64,000 nucleotides of DNA, taken from the NCBI RefSeq assembly GCF_003478995.1, contig NZ_QUGI01000001.1, positions 48,720 to 112,719 on the forward strand, written 5' to 3'. The notes beneath the pieces are model-generated. The model saw nothing but the letters and a program-made list of their open reading frames with translations, did no database searches and was not told the DNA's origin. Each line of letters begins with the position of its first letter. The stretch's first letter is position 1. This stretch comes from Pseudoflavonifractor sp. AF19-9AC (GTDB lineage Bacteria > Bacillota > Clostridia > Oscillospirales > Oscillospiraceae). Position numbers and translations under genes: made by a program. Below are positions 34,944 through 43,484 of this stretch, piece by piece.

Positions 34944-35534
34944 TCAGTAGCCCAGCTCCTGGTTGATGAGCAGGACCTCAGTGACCTGGGCGCCCATCAG
35001 GGGGCCCCACAGTACGCTCAGTCCCCGGCAGATGCGCTCGGGGCTCTGGCAGTCGTAGCAGCGGTCCCCCTTCGCGGCACAGGGGGTCTTGCGGCCCAGC
35101 CGCTGGGCATTTTTGGGGGAGGCAATGTTGCGGGCTCGCCACAGGGCGGCATCGTAGTCGGGGGCCAGCTTATTGATGCCCACCACGAAATAGATCCGGC
35201 GGTGGCCGAAGAAGGTGGCGGCCACCCGGTTGCCGGTGCCGTCGATGTTGATGAGCTCCCCCGTCTCCGCCAGGGCGTTGACCGAGGTGATGTACGCGTC
35301 TGTGGTCATGGCATCCAGGGCACTTCCGCCCTCCCAGTGCCAGATGGCCTGGTTGTGGGCGGCCAGCCGGGGATAAAGACCCATCTGCTGGGCGGTGATG
35401 GAGCCGCCAAAGGACACGGAGGTCTGATCGATCTGCTGGTCCAGATAGTCGGCAGCCTGCTCAGCGGTGTCAAAGCAGTGGACTACAAAGCCGCGCTGCT
35501 CCAGATTTTGTACGGTTTTTGTAAGGTCAGCCAT
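34944..35534 (-). CDS. LUD-domain protein with Cys-rich C-terminus
   Basis: A 196-aa protein of the LUD (lactate utilisation, LutC-like) fold. VSFGGSITAQQMGLYPRLAA is the conserved strand and loop, and TGNRVAATFFGHRRIYFVVG is the second block. Near the C-terminus are four cysteines spaced C-x6-C-x2-C-x6-C (CAAKGDRCYDCQSPERIC), suggesting a metal or Fe-S site. LutA and LutB genes are not adjacent, so a lactate role is not supported by context. It starts 18 bp after the YitT gene ends and likely shares its transcript. Confidence 0.85.
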   Translation of the reverse strand: MADLTKTVQNLEQRGFVVHCFDTAEQAADYLDQQIDQTSVSFGGSITAQQMGLYPRLAAHNQAIWHWEGGSALDAMTTDAYITSVNALAETGELINIDGTGNRVAATFFGHRRIYFVVGINKLAPDYDAALWRARNIASPKNAQRLGRKTPCAAKGDRCYDCQSPERICRGLSVLWGPLMGAQVTEVLLINQELGY

Positions 35535-35551
35535 AAAACGTCACCTCATAG

Positions 35552-36412
35552 TTAAATATCCTGACTGTGGTAGCGGCGGAAGCCGTTGCCCAGTACCTCG
35601 TGGGTGTTGCATACAATGAGAAAGGCGTCGGGGTCCAGTGCCTTGACCTGTTCCTTTAGGGAGACGATCTGGCGCTGCTTGAAGGCGCACATGAGGACCG
35701 GGCGCTCCTCCCCGGACCAGGCACCCTCTCCGTGGAGGAGGGTGACGCCCCGTTCCAGCTTCTGGGTAAGCGCCTGGGCCACGGGGCCGGGCTGGCTGGT
35801 GATGATATAGGCCACCTTGGCGGTGTCCAGGCCGTAGAGCACCGTATCCATGACGGTGGTGGACAGGTAGAGCGCCACCAGACCATACAGGGCGGTGTTC
35901 AGGTTCTGGAACACCAGAGCGCAGGCGACGATGGTAATGAGGTCCAGGCCCAGCAGCAGCTTGCCCATAGGCAGCCAGGGGAGGGGCAGCTTTAAAAGCC
36001 GTGCCAGCAGGTCCGTGCCGCCGGTGGTGGCACCCTGGCCCAGAATGAGCCCCAGCGCCACCCCCAGCAGGGCGCCTCCGTAGATGCAGGCCAGCAGGGG
36101 CTCCATAGGGGAAAAAGTGACCAGTGCCGCCAAAAGATCAATGAACAGGGAGGAGAGGGTCATGGCGTACAGGGAGGAGAGGAGCAGCTGTCCGCCCAGC
36201 AGCTTCCAGCCCAGCAGGAACAGGGGCAGGTTGAGAAAAAACACCAGCGTGCCCACGGAGAGAAAGCCGCCAAGGCTGTTGAGAATCTGCGCCACACCGG
36301 TGAAGCCTCCGTAGGCGATGTCGTTGGGGGCATAGCACCAGTCAAAGGCCAGGGCGTAGACAAGACAGCCCAGAGTAATGATGGCATAGCGCCGAAGAAG
36401 ATTCCGCAGCAA
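35552..36412 (-). CDS. YitT-family membrane protein
   Basis: A 286-aa protein with five or six transmembrane helices (N-terminal YitT domain, about 1-190) followed by a DUF2179 domain (about 200-280, including YIITSQPGPVAQALTQKLER). GGTDLLARLLKLPLPWLPMG is a typical YitT block. The function is unknown. It lies 22 bp after the topoisomerase gene. Confidence 0.9.
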   Translation of the reverse strand: MLRNLLRRYAIITLGCLVYALAFDWCYAPNDIAYGGFTGVAQILNSLGGFLSVGTLVFFLNLPLFLLGWKLLGGQLLLSSLYAMTLSSLFIDLLAALVTFSPMEPLLACIYGGALLGVALGLILGQGATTGGTDLLARLLKLPLPWLPMGKLLLGLDLITIVACALVFQNLNTALYGLVALYLSTTVMDTVLYGLDTAKVAYIITSQPGPVAQALTQKLERGVTLLHGEGAWSGEERPVLMCAFKQRQIVSLKEQVKALDPDAFLIVCNTHEVLGNGFRRYHSQDI

Positions 36413-36434
36413 AGGGACTCACTCCTTTCCCCTG

Positions 36435-38678
36435 TTACAGAAGGGTCATCTGCTCCTCGCCTCGGTCCTCCTCCTTCAGCAGGGCTCCGGCCACCGGCAG
36501 GGAGCGGGAGCGGTAGCGGGCGGTGTTGACGATGGGGGTCTGCGTCAGGGGCAGCATCTTTTCCACCCGGTACTTGGGCTTGAGAGTCATGACGTTGACG
36601 CCCTGGGTGGTGCGGGTGGTCTTGGGGTTGAGGCTGGCAGTGTGGAAGATGAGGCAGCGGCCCTCGGTGGAGATGAGGGCGGCCTCAAAGTCTTCCTTCA
36701 CCAAATAGGCGGCCACCAAGGGGGCCTTGTCCGAGTAGGCGCCGGTGAGCTTCTTCCGCTTGGTCTGGGTCTGGTAGGCGGCTACCTCCACCCGGGCGAT
36801 CTTGCCGTTGTCAAAGCAGAAGAGAATGCTGCCGGAGTAGTCCCCGGGGATGCAGGCCCAGATGGCCCGCTCGTCGGACTCCATGCCCAGCTTGGTGGGC
36901 AGGTAGTCGCCCAGCACGCTGGCCTTGGAGTCGTCGAAGTCGCTCATCCGAGTCTTGTAGCACTGCTGCTTGTCGGTGAACACCAGAAGCTCGTCCCGGT
37001 TGGTAGCTTCCCACTGGAGGAAGGGCCCGTCTCCCTCCTTGTACTTCTGGTCGCTGGCCATGCGCAGGGACTGGGGCGTGATCTTTTTCAGATAGCCCTC
37101 CCGGGAGAAGAACACCGTCACCGGGTAATCCGGGGTCTCATCCTCCTCCACGGCGGCGGTCTCCTGCTCCACGTCGTAGAGGATGTCCGTGCGCCGGGGC
37201 TGGGCGTACTTCTTCTTCACGTCCTCCAGCTCGGAGATGATGATTTTCTGGATGCGCTTGGGGGAGTTGACGGTATCCTCCAGGTCGGCGATCTCATCCG
37301 CCAGGGCGTCCACCTCCTGGGTGCGCCGGAGGATGTACTCCTTATTGATGTTGCGCAGGCGGATGTCGGCCACGTACTCCGCCTGGACCTGGTCGATGCC
37401 GAAGCCAATCATCAGGTTGGGGACCACTTGGTCGTCTTCCTCGGTTTCACGGATAATTTTGATGGCCCGGTCAATGTCCAGCAGGATGCGCCGCAGACCT
37501 TTCAGCAGGTGCAGCTTCTCCTTCTTCTTGGTCATGGAGTAGTATATCCGCCGGCGTACCGATTCCATGCGCCAGGCCACCCACTCCTCCAGAATTTCCC
37601 GCACCCCCATCACCCGGGGCATGCCGGCGATGAGGATGTTGAAGTTGCAGGACTGGCTGTCCATGAGGGGGGTGAGGCGGAAGAGCTTCTGCATGAGCTT
37701 GTCCGGGTCGGTGCCCCGCTTCAGGTCGATGGTCAGCTTCAGACCGGAGAGGTCGGTCTCGTCCCGGATGTCGGCAATTTCACGCACCTTGCCCGCCTTG
37801 ATGAGCTCGGCCACCTTGTCGATAATGACCTCAGTGGTGGTGGAGTAGGGAATCTCGTAGACCTCGATGAGGTTCTCGCTTTTGAGATAGCGCCACTTGG
37901 AGCGCACCTTGAAGGAGCCCCGGCCGGTGCGGTAGATGTCCGCCAGGGCGGCCTCGTCGTAAAGAAGCTCGCCGCCGGTGGGCAGATCGGGGGCTTTCAG
38001 GGTGGTCATGATGTCGTGGCCTGGATTCTTGATGTAGGCGATGGTGGTGTCACACACCTCCCCCAGGTTGAAGCCGCACAGGTTGCTGGCCATGCCCACG
38101 GCGATGCCCTGGTTGGCGGAGACCAGCACGTTGGGGAAGGTGGTGGGCAGGAGGGTGGGCTCCTTCATCTTGCCGTCGTAGTTGTCCACGAAGTCCACGG
38201 TGTCCTGGTCGATATCCCGGAAGAATTCAGCGCAGATGGCGTCCAGCCGCACCTCCGTGTACCGGCTGGCGGCCCAGGACATATCCCGGGAGTAAACCTT
38301 ACCGAAGTTACCCTTGGAGTCCACCAGGGGGTGGAGCAGGGCACCATAGCCCCGGGAGAGGCGCACCATAGTGTCGTAGATGGCGGCGTCGCCGTGGGGG
38401 TTTAATTTCATGGTCTGGCCCACCACGTTGGCGCTCTTGGTGCGTGCCCCGCCCAGCAGCTTCATCTGGTACATGGTGTAGAGAAGCTTGCGGTGGGAGG
38501 GCTTGAGGCCGTCAATCTCCGGGATGGCCCGGGAGACAATGACGCTCATGGCGTAGGGCATGTAATTGAGTTCCAGCGTCTCGGTGATGGGCTGCTCCAG
38601 CACCTCGGCCCGCAGGCCCATCACGTTGCTGCTGTCTACCCGGGGCTTAGCGTCCTCCGGGTTCTTTTTTTTAGCCAT
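36435..38678 (-). CDS. Type IIA topoisomerase subunit A (ParC/GyrA-like)
   Basis: DNA breakage-rejoining subunit, 747 aa. Its catalytic Tyr is Tyr140 in MSWAASRYTEV. The QRDR reads LNPHGDAAIYDTMVRL, with Ala98 at the position of E. coli GyrA Ser83 and Asp102 at Asp87. The C-terminal beta-pinwheel region (about 530-747) contains repeats such as GYLKKITPQSLR. The partner B subunit gene is 2 kb upstream on the same strand, with serine dehydratase genes between. It is likely the topoisomerase IV pair of this lineage, but gyrase function cannot be excluded from sequence. Confidence 0.9.
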   Translation of the reverse strand: MAKKKNPEDAKPRVDSSNVMGLRAEVLEQPITETLELNYMPYAMSVIVSRAIPEIDGLKPSHRKLLYTMYQMKLLGGARTKSANVVGQTMKLNPHGDAAIYDTMVRLSRGYGALLHPLVDSKGNFGKVYSRDMSWAASRYTEVRLDAICAEFFRDIDQDTVDFVDNYDGKMKEPTLLPTTFPNVLVSANQGIAVGMASNLCGFNLGEVCDTTIAYIKNPGHDIMTTLKAPDLPTGGELLYDEAALADIYRTGRGSFKVRSKWRYLKSENLIEVYEIPYSTTTEVIIDKVAELIKAGKVREIADIRDETDLSGLKLTIDLKRGTDPDKLMQKLFRLTPLMDSQSCNFNILIAGMPRVMGVREILEEWVAWRMESVRRRIYYSMTKKKEKLHLLKGLRRILLDIDRAIKIIRETEEDDQVVPNLMIGFGIDQVQAEYVADIRLRNINKEYILRRTQEVDALADEIADLEDTVNSPKRIQKIIISELEDVKKKYAQPRRTDILYDVEQETAAVEEDETPDYPVTVFFSREGYLKKITPQSLRMASDQKYKEGDGPFLQWEATNRDELLVFTDKQQCYKTRMSDFDDSKASVLGDYLPTKLGMESDERAIWACIPGDYSGSILFCFDNGKIARVEVAAYQTQTKRKKLTGAYSDKAPLVAAYLVKEDFEAALISTEGRCLIFHTASLNPKTTRTTQGVNVMTLKPKYRVEKMLPLTQTPIVNTARYRSRSLPVAGALLKEEDRGEEQMTLL

Positions 38679-38752
38679 TGGTATCAGTCCTTATCTATTT
38701 CCAGTTGAGAAGTCAGGTTGCATGGGCAGGCAGAGATGCTGTGCGTGCAGAG

Positions 38753-39133
38753 CTAAGCCCGCGCCCGATGGAAGGTGGGAATCAGGCTCGCGAAACAAAT
38801 GATAAAAAAGCCCAGCATCTGAGCGCCCAGAATCAAATCCGAATCGAAGCGCACAACGTACCACAGCAGAAATCCCAGGGGGCACAGGGCGGCGTTGAGC
38901 AAATACAGGATCCCAAGCACCCGGCACCATTTCCATCGCACTTCCGCCGGGACCTGCTTGCTCGCCTGGGAGTCGGGCAGCGCCCGGGACATCAGGCAGG
39001 CCCGGCCAAACAGAAGGGAGGCGGCGGTGATGACGCCATACAGCACCGGGAGGGTGGGAAACCCATCCCACAGCACGTTAAGAAACATGATGGCGGTAAA
39101 AATTCCAAACAATGTTGGCATGAGTCGCTCCAT
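38753..39133 (-). CDS. Hypothetical four-helix membrane protein
   Basis: A 126-aa protein with four hydrophobic segments (LFGIFTAIMFLNVL, LPVLYGVITAASLLFG, VLGILYLLNAALCPLGFLLW, GAQMLGFFIICFASLIPTF). No family is recognised. It sits three bases after the sdaAA stop and 74 bp before parC on the same strand, so it is likely co-transcribed. Confidence 0.72.
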   Translation of the reverse strand: MERLMPTLFGIFTAIMFLNVLWDGFPTLPVLYGVITAASLLFGRACLMSRALPDSQASKQVPAEVRWKWCRVLGILYLLNAALCPLGFLLWYVVRFDSDLILGAQMLGFFIICFASLIPTFHRARA

Positions 39134-39136
39134 GGG

Positions 39137-40006
39137 TTATTCCTCCCTGTGCATATACTGCTGCCCGAAGGGGGTGGCGGCCAGGCCGCCCTTGCCCGTC
39201 TCCCGCAGGGTGTGGGGGAGGGAACGGCCCACCTCGGCCATGGCGTCCAGCACCTGGTCGGGGGGTACCCGGCTTTCAATGCCTGCCAGAGCCATCTGGG
39301 CAGCGGACAGGGCGTCCATGGCCCCGATGACATTTCGCTTGACGCAGGGAACCTCCACCAGACCGCCCACCGGGTCGCACACCAGCCCCAGCAGGTTTTT
39401 CACCGCCATGGCGCAGGCGTTGGCCATCTGCTCCGGCGAGCCCCCCTGGAGATGGACCAGAGCGGGGGCGGCCATGGCGGCGGCGGAGCCGATCTCCGCC
39501 TGACAACCGCCCTCGGCTCCGGAGATGGAGGCCCGGGCGGCGATGACCATGCCGAAGCCGGAGGCCACATACAGAGCCTCGATGAGCTTGTTATCCTCAG
39601 CACCGAAGTGGCGGGCGTAGGGCAGCAGCACCGCCGGCAGTACGCCGCAGGCCCCCGCTGTGGGGGCGGCCACAATGCGCTTCATGCAGGCGTTGCACTC
39701 CCCCATGCGCAGGGCCCCGGCCATCACTTCGGAGAGAAAGGGGCCGCACAGGGTGTTGTCCTGCCGGGCGTAGTCGGCCATTTTGCCGCCGTCGCCCCCC
39801 ACAAGGCCGCTCTGGGAGCGGTCCTGGGCGCGGTAGTTCCCGTCGGCCTCCTTCATGGCCCGGAGCATCCCAGCCATTTTGGAGAGGGACTCCTCCCGGG
39901 AAATGCCCTGGCTCTGACAGTCGGCCTGCAGGATGGCCTCCCACAGAGGAAGCCCTTCCTCCCGGGCGGATTCCAGCATCTGGTGAATGGACGTAAACTC
40001 AATCAT
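39137..40006 (-). CDS. sdaAA: L-serine dehydratase, Fe-S, alpha subunit
   Basis: Catalytic subunit of the two-protein, iron-sulfur L-serine dehydratase that deaminates serine to pyruvate. 289 aa. GECNACMKRIVAAPTAGACG and QAEIGSAAAMAAPALVHLQG carry conserved Cys and substrate residues, and VEVPCVKRNVIGAMDALSAA has another Cys. The start is ATG 40006 with GAGGAGG; the longer frame to 40105 is inside sdaAB. The gene overlaps the sdaAB stop by three to four bases (ATGA). The enzyme is oxygen sensitive in anaerobes. Confidence 0.95.
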   Translation of the reverse strand: MIEFTSIHQMLESAREEGLPLWEAILQADCQSQGISREESLSKMAGMLRAMKEADGNYRAQDRSQSGLVGGDGGKMADYARQDNTLCGPFLSEVMAGALRMGECNACMKRIVAAPTAGACGVLPAVLLPYARHFGAEDNKLIEALYVASGFGMVIAARASISGAEGGCQAEIGSAAAMAAPALVHLQGGSPEQMANACAMAVKNLLGLVCDPVGGLVEVPCVKRNVIGAMDALSAAQMALAGIESRVPPDQVLDAMAEVGRSLPHTLRETGKGGLAATPFGQQYMHREE

Positions 40007-40677
40007 TGGGCAGCCTCCTCCGTGGGGGTGTAGCGGCTCACCCGGAGGATGCCGGGCAGAGCCCGGATCTCCCCGGCGGCCTCCTGGGGAATGGGCTGGT
40101 CGCACTGGATGACCATGACGGCGCTGCCGCCCCGACCGCCCCGGTTTAATTGAAGGGTAGCCACGTTGATGCCACGGTTTGCCAGCACGCCGGTGACCTG
40201 GCTGACGCAGCCGGGCTGGTCGCTGTTGTGGACCACCAGGGTGGGCAGTTCCCCGCTGAAGGAGGTGTCCAGCCCATCCACCTGAAAGACCCGGATGCGT
40301 CCGCCGCCGGGGGAAGAGGCGCCTACCTCCAGCCGTCCCCCCTCCGCACCCTCCAGGGTGATGAGCACGCTGTTGGGGTGGACGTCCCGCAGGGTGCAGG
40401 TGCCGAAGGAGAATTCCAGTCCCTGCTCCTTGGCCAGAGCAAAGCTGTCCGGCACCCGGCTGTCGTCGGGGGCCAGCCCCAGAAGGCCGGCAATGAGGGC
40501 CTGATGAGTGCCGTGGCCCTTGCCGGTGGAGGCGAAGGAGCCGTGGAGCAGCAGCTGGGCCCGAATGGGCTTCTGGGCCAGCAGGGCCCGGGCCACCCGG
40601 CCGATGCGCACAGCCCCGGCGGTGTGGGAGCTGGAGGGGCCCACCATCACGGGCCCCAGAATGTCAAAGAGGTTCAT
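40003..40677 (-). CDS. sdaAB: L-serine dehydratase, Fe-S, beta subunit
   Basis: 224 aa. The N-terminal domain has NLFDILGPVMVGPSSSHTAG (substrate-binding SSSHT) and an allosteric ACT-domain C-terminus (about 145-220: LVVHNSDQPGCVSQVTGVLA). The start is ATG 40677 with AAGGAGTG upstream; the frame from 40722 is rejected because it overlaps parE. It lies 41 bp after the parE stop on the same strand, so the serine genes are likely in the topoisomerase transcript. Confidence 0.95.
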   Translation of the reverse strand: MNLFDILGPVMVGPSSSHTAGAVRIGRVARALLAQKPIRAQLLLHGSFASTGKGHGTHQALIAGLLGLAPDDSRVPDSFALAKEQGLEFSFGTCTLRDVHPNSVLITLEGAEGGRLEVGASSPGGGRIRVFQVDGLDTSFSGELPTLVVHNSDQPGCVSQVTGVLANRGINVATLQLNRGGRGGSAVMVIQCDQPIPQEAAGEIRALPGILRVSRYTPTEEAAQ

Positions 40678-40718
40678 GGACACACTCCTTACCAAAGCAA
40701 ATAAGGGAAAGCAGGCGG

Positions 40719-42704
40719 TCAACTGATGTCTGCCAGGTCCAGATATTTATACCCATTGTCGGCAATATGATTCTTCCGCCCGGTGAGATCGTCGCCCAGC
40801 AGCAGGTCAAAGACCTGAGCGGTGCGCTCCACGTCCTCGGGCATGACCTTGATGAGACGGCGGGTCTCGGGGGACATGGTGGTCAGCCACATCATCTCCG
40901 GGTCGTTCTCGCCCAGACCCTTGGAGCGCTGGACGTCGTATTTCTTGCCCTGGAGGGTGGCCACAATGTCATTTTTCTCCTTGTCGGAGTAGGCAAACCA
41001 GGTCTTTTCCTTGCAGGTAATCTCATAGAGGGGAGACTCGGCGATATACACGTAGCCCTCCTGGATGAGGGTGGGGGTGAGGCGGTAGAGCATGGTGAGG
41101 ATGAGGGTGCGGATCTGGAAGCCGTCCACGTCGGCATCGGTACAGATGACCACCTTGTTCCACCGCAGGGCGGACAGGTCGAAGGCGGCCATATCCTTGG
41201 CCCGCTTGTCCTTTACCTCCACGCCGCAGCCCAGCACCTTGAGAAGGTCGGTGATGATCTCGCTCTTGAAGATCTTGCCGTAGTCGGCCTTGAGGCAGTT
41301 GAGGATCTTGCCCCGCACGGGCATGATGGCCTGGAACTCCCCGTCCCGGGCCTGCTTCACGCTGCCCAAAGCCGAGTCGCCCTCTACAATATAGAGCTCG
41401 CTGCGGGTCACGTCCTTGGTGCGGCAGGGGACGAACTTCTGCACCCGGTTGGAGATGTCCATGGAGCCGGTGAGTTTCTTCTTGATGTTCAGCCGGGCCT
41501 TCTCCGCCGTCTCCCGGGAACGCTTGTTGATGAGCACCTGCTCGGCGATCTTCTGGGCGTCCTGGGGATTTTCGATGAAGTAGACCTCCAGCTGGGCCCG
41601 GAGAAACTCGGTCATGGCCTCCTGAACAAACTTGTTGTTGATGGCCTTCTTGGTCTGGTTTTCGTAGGAGGTCTGGGTGGAGAAGTTGTTGCTCACCAGC
41701 ACCAGGGACTCCTGAATGTCGTTGAAGGTGACCTTGCTCTCCGTCTTGGTGTACTTGTTCTGCTGTTTGAGCCAGGCGTCAATGGCGGAGACGAAGGCGG
41801 AGCGCATGGCCTTCTCCGGGGAGCCGCCGTGCTCCAGCCAGGAGGAGTTGTGGTAGTGTTCGATGATTTGGACCCGGTTGGAGAAGCAGAAGGATACGGA
41901 CAGCTTCACCTTGTACTCCGGCTTGTCCGCCCGGTCCCGGCCGCGGCGCTCGGTCTGCCAGAACACGGGGGTGGTGAGGGCGTCCTCTCCGGCAAGCTCC
42001 GTGACGTAGTCCACGATGCCGTTTTCATAGCAGAAGTCGGTGGTCTCAAACTTGCCGGGGGTGGTCTCCACCTTCAGGCGGAACACCACGCCCGCGTTGA
42101 CCACGGCCTGGCGCTTGAGCACATCCTGGTAGTACTCCACGGGGATGTCAATGTCGGTAAAGACCTCCAGGTCGGGCTTCCAGCGGAAGGTGGAGCCCGT
42201 CTTTTTGCCCCGGTCCGTGGGCTCCTTCTGGAGCCCGCCGATGTTTTCCCCCTTCTCGAAGTGGAGGGAGTATTTAAAGCCGTCCCGGCGGATGGTGGCG
42301 TCAAAGTATTCGCTGGCGTACTGGGTGGCGCAGGAGCCCAGGCCGTTGAGACCCAGGGAGTACTCGTAATTGTCGCCGTCGCCGCCGTACTTTCCGCCGG
42401 CGTACAGCTCACAGAAGACCAGCTCCCAGTTGTACTTCTGCTCCTTCTCGTTCCAGTCCACCGGGCAGCCCCGGCCCTGGTCCTCCACCTGGATGGACTT
42501 GTCCAGGTAGCGGGTGACGGTGATGAGCTGTCCGTGGCCCTCCCGGGCCTCATCGATGGCGTTGGACAGAATTTCAAAGACCGCGTGCTCGCAACCCTCC
42601 AGGCCGTCGGAGCCAAAAATAACGCCCGGGCGCTTTCGGACGCGGTCAGCGCCTTTCAGGGCGGAGATGGATTCGTTGTCGTAGGTGGTTTTCTTCTGGG
42701 CCAT
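40719..42704 (-). CDS. Type IIA topoisomerase subunit B (ParE/GyrB-like)
   Basis: ATP-binding subunit, 661 aa. The GHKL ATPase domain has FEILSNAIDEAREGHG and GRGCPVDWNEKEQK. The transducer and TOPRIM regions follow, with EGDSALGSVKQARDGEFQAI and the metal site near CTDADVDGFQIR (DxD). The length and domain order match ParE/GyrB-type subunits without the extra insert. The minus-strand promoter lies just upstream. It pairs with the A subunit at 36.4-38.7 kb. Confidence 0.93.
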   Translation of the reverse strand: MAQKKTTYDNESISALKGADRVRKRPGVIFGSDGLEGCEHAVFEILSNAIDEAREGHGQLITVTRYLDKSIQVEDQGRGCPVDWNEKEQKYNWELVFCELYAGGKYGGDGDNYEYSLGLNGLGSCATQYASEYFDATIRRDGFKYSLHFEKGENIGGLQKEPTDRGKKTGSTFRWKPDLEVFTDIDIPVEYYQDVLKRQAVVNAGVVFRLKVETTPGKFETTDFCYENGIVDYVTELAGEDALTTPVFWQTERRGRDRADKPEYKVKLSVSFCFSNRVQIIEHYHNSSWLEHGGSPEKAMRSAFVSAIDAWLKQQNKYTKTESKVTFNDIQESLVLVSNNFSTQTSYENQTKKAINNKFVQEAMTEFLRAQLEVYFIENPQDAQKIAEQVLINKRSRETAEKARLNIKKKLTGSMDISNRVQKFVPCRTKDVTRSELYIVEGDSALGSVKQARDGEFQAIMPVRGKILNCLKADYGKIFKSEIITDLLKVLGCGVEVKDKRAKDMAAFDLSALRWNKVVICTDADVDGFQIRTLILTMLYRLTPTLIQEGYVYIAESPLYEITCKEKTWFAYSDKEKNDIVATLQGKKYDVQRSKGLGENDPEMMWLTTMSPETRRLIKVMPEDVERTAQVFDLLLGDDLTGRKNHIADNGYKYLDLADIS

Positions 42705-42759
42705 GTTGTTCCTTCCTCACTCTTTCAAACATGTGCAATGTGCGCAACTATACAGCATA

Positions 42760-42789
42760 ATGATATCAAAAGATGAGGTCGAAAGTCAA
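42760..42789 (-). promoter_or_regulatory. Promoter of the parE-sda-parC transcript
   Basis: Minus strand: TTGACT (42784-42789), 18 bp, TATCAT (42760-42765), about 56 bp before the parE start. Confidence 0.55.
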
Positions 42790-42871
42790 GGAATTGGGGG
42801 ATGGGAGCGGGGAGGCGGGAGTATAAATCGGGAAAAAATTCAAACACTGTCCCTATGTAAGGGGGCTCGGT

Positions 42872-43366
42872 ATGGAACAATTTTGTGTGGTGGAAGAGGA
42901 TGAGGGAATTGGCCGGGCCATCCGGCAGGGCCTGCGGGGACGGACGGGCCGGGGCGGCGTCAGTGCCAGCCATCCCACCCTTTTGGTGGTGTCGCCCCAG
43001 GCGGCCCGGCGGGGTCTGCAGCTGCCGGCGGCCTGCCGGACGGTGCTGCTGCCGGGGGACGCGGGGCAGCTTCTGGAAGGGGTGCGGGCGGCCAGCGCGG
43101 TGAGCTACGGCGCATCCCCCCGGGACAGCCTGACCATCTCCAGCCGGGAGGGAGACCGGCTGTGGGCAGCGCTGCAGCGGGAGCTGGTGACGGTGGACGG
43201 ACAGGTGGTGGAGCGGCAGGAGTTTCCCTTGGAGGTCCCCAAGGGGACCCGGGCGCTGTCCGCTCTGGCCATAGCCGGGGCCCTGCTGCTGCTAGGCGTG
43301 CCGCCGGAGGAGCTGGAGCCGGGGGGAGGAAGCAGGACAGAGGGCCGAAAGCGGATGGGGGAATAA
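42872..43366 (+). CDS. Unknown protein upstream of spoVT
   Basis: A 164-aa protein without a recognised family. Residues 75-135 (ASAVSYGASPRDSLTISSRE onward to GQVVERQEFPLEVPKG) faintly resemble substrate-binding segments of Mur ligases, but the P-loop and catalytic parts are missing. A hydrophobic stretch follows (ALSALAIAGALLLLGV). AAGGGGG precedes the start. It is flanked by parE (divergent) and spoVT, 118 bp away. I do not assign a function. Confidence 0.6.
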   Translation: MEQFCVVEEDEGIGRAIRQGLRGRTGRGGVSASHPTLLVVSPQAARRGLQLPAACRTVLLPGDAGQLLEGVRAASAVSYGASPRDSLTISSREGDRLWAALQRELVTVDGQVVERQEFPLEVPKGTRALSALAIAGALLLLGVPPEELEPGGGSRTEGRKRMGE

Positions 43367-43411
43367 ACCGGCGTATCTTGTCAGCTGGGAAACAAATCCA
43401 GACAAATTCCT

Positions 43412-43440
43412 GCATATCCCATCTTTTCCTGCGGATACTA
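43412..43440 (+). promoter_or_regulatory. Sigma-G-like promoter of spoVT
   Basis: GCATA (43412-43416), 17 bp, GATACTA (43434-43440) resemble the sigma-G consensus (GHATR, 17-18 bp, CATnHTA) with one mismatch at the first base of the -10. It lies 44 bp before spoVT. In Bacillus subtilis spoVT is transcribed by sigma-G, which supports the call. Confidence 0.5.
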
Positions 43441-43484
43441 AACTCTGCTTCCTAAAATTCACAGCCATTGGAGGAATTTATGAT

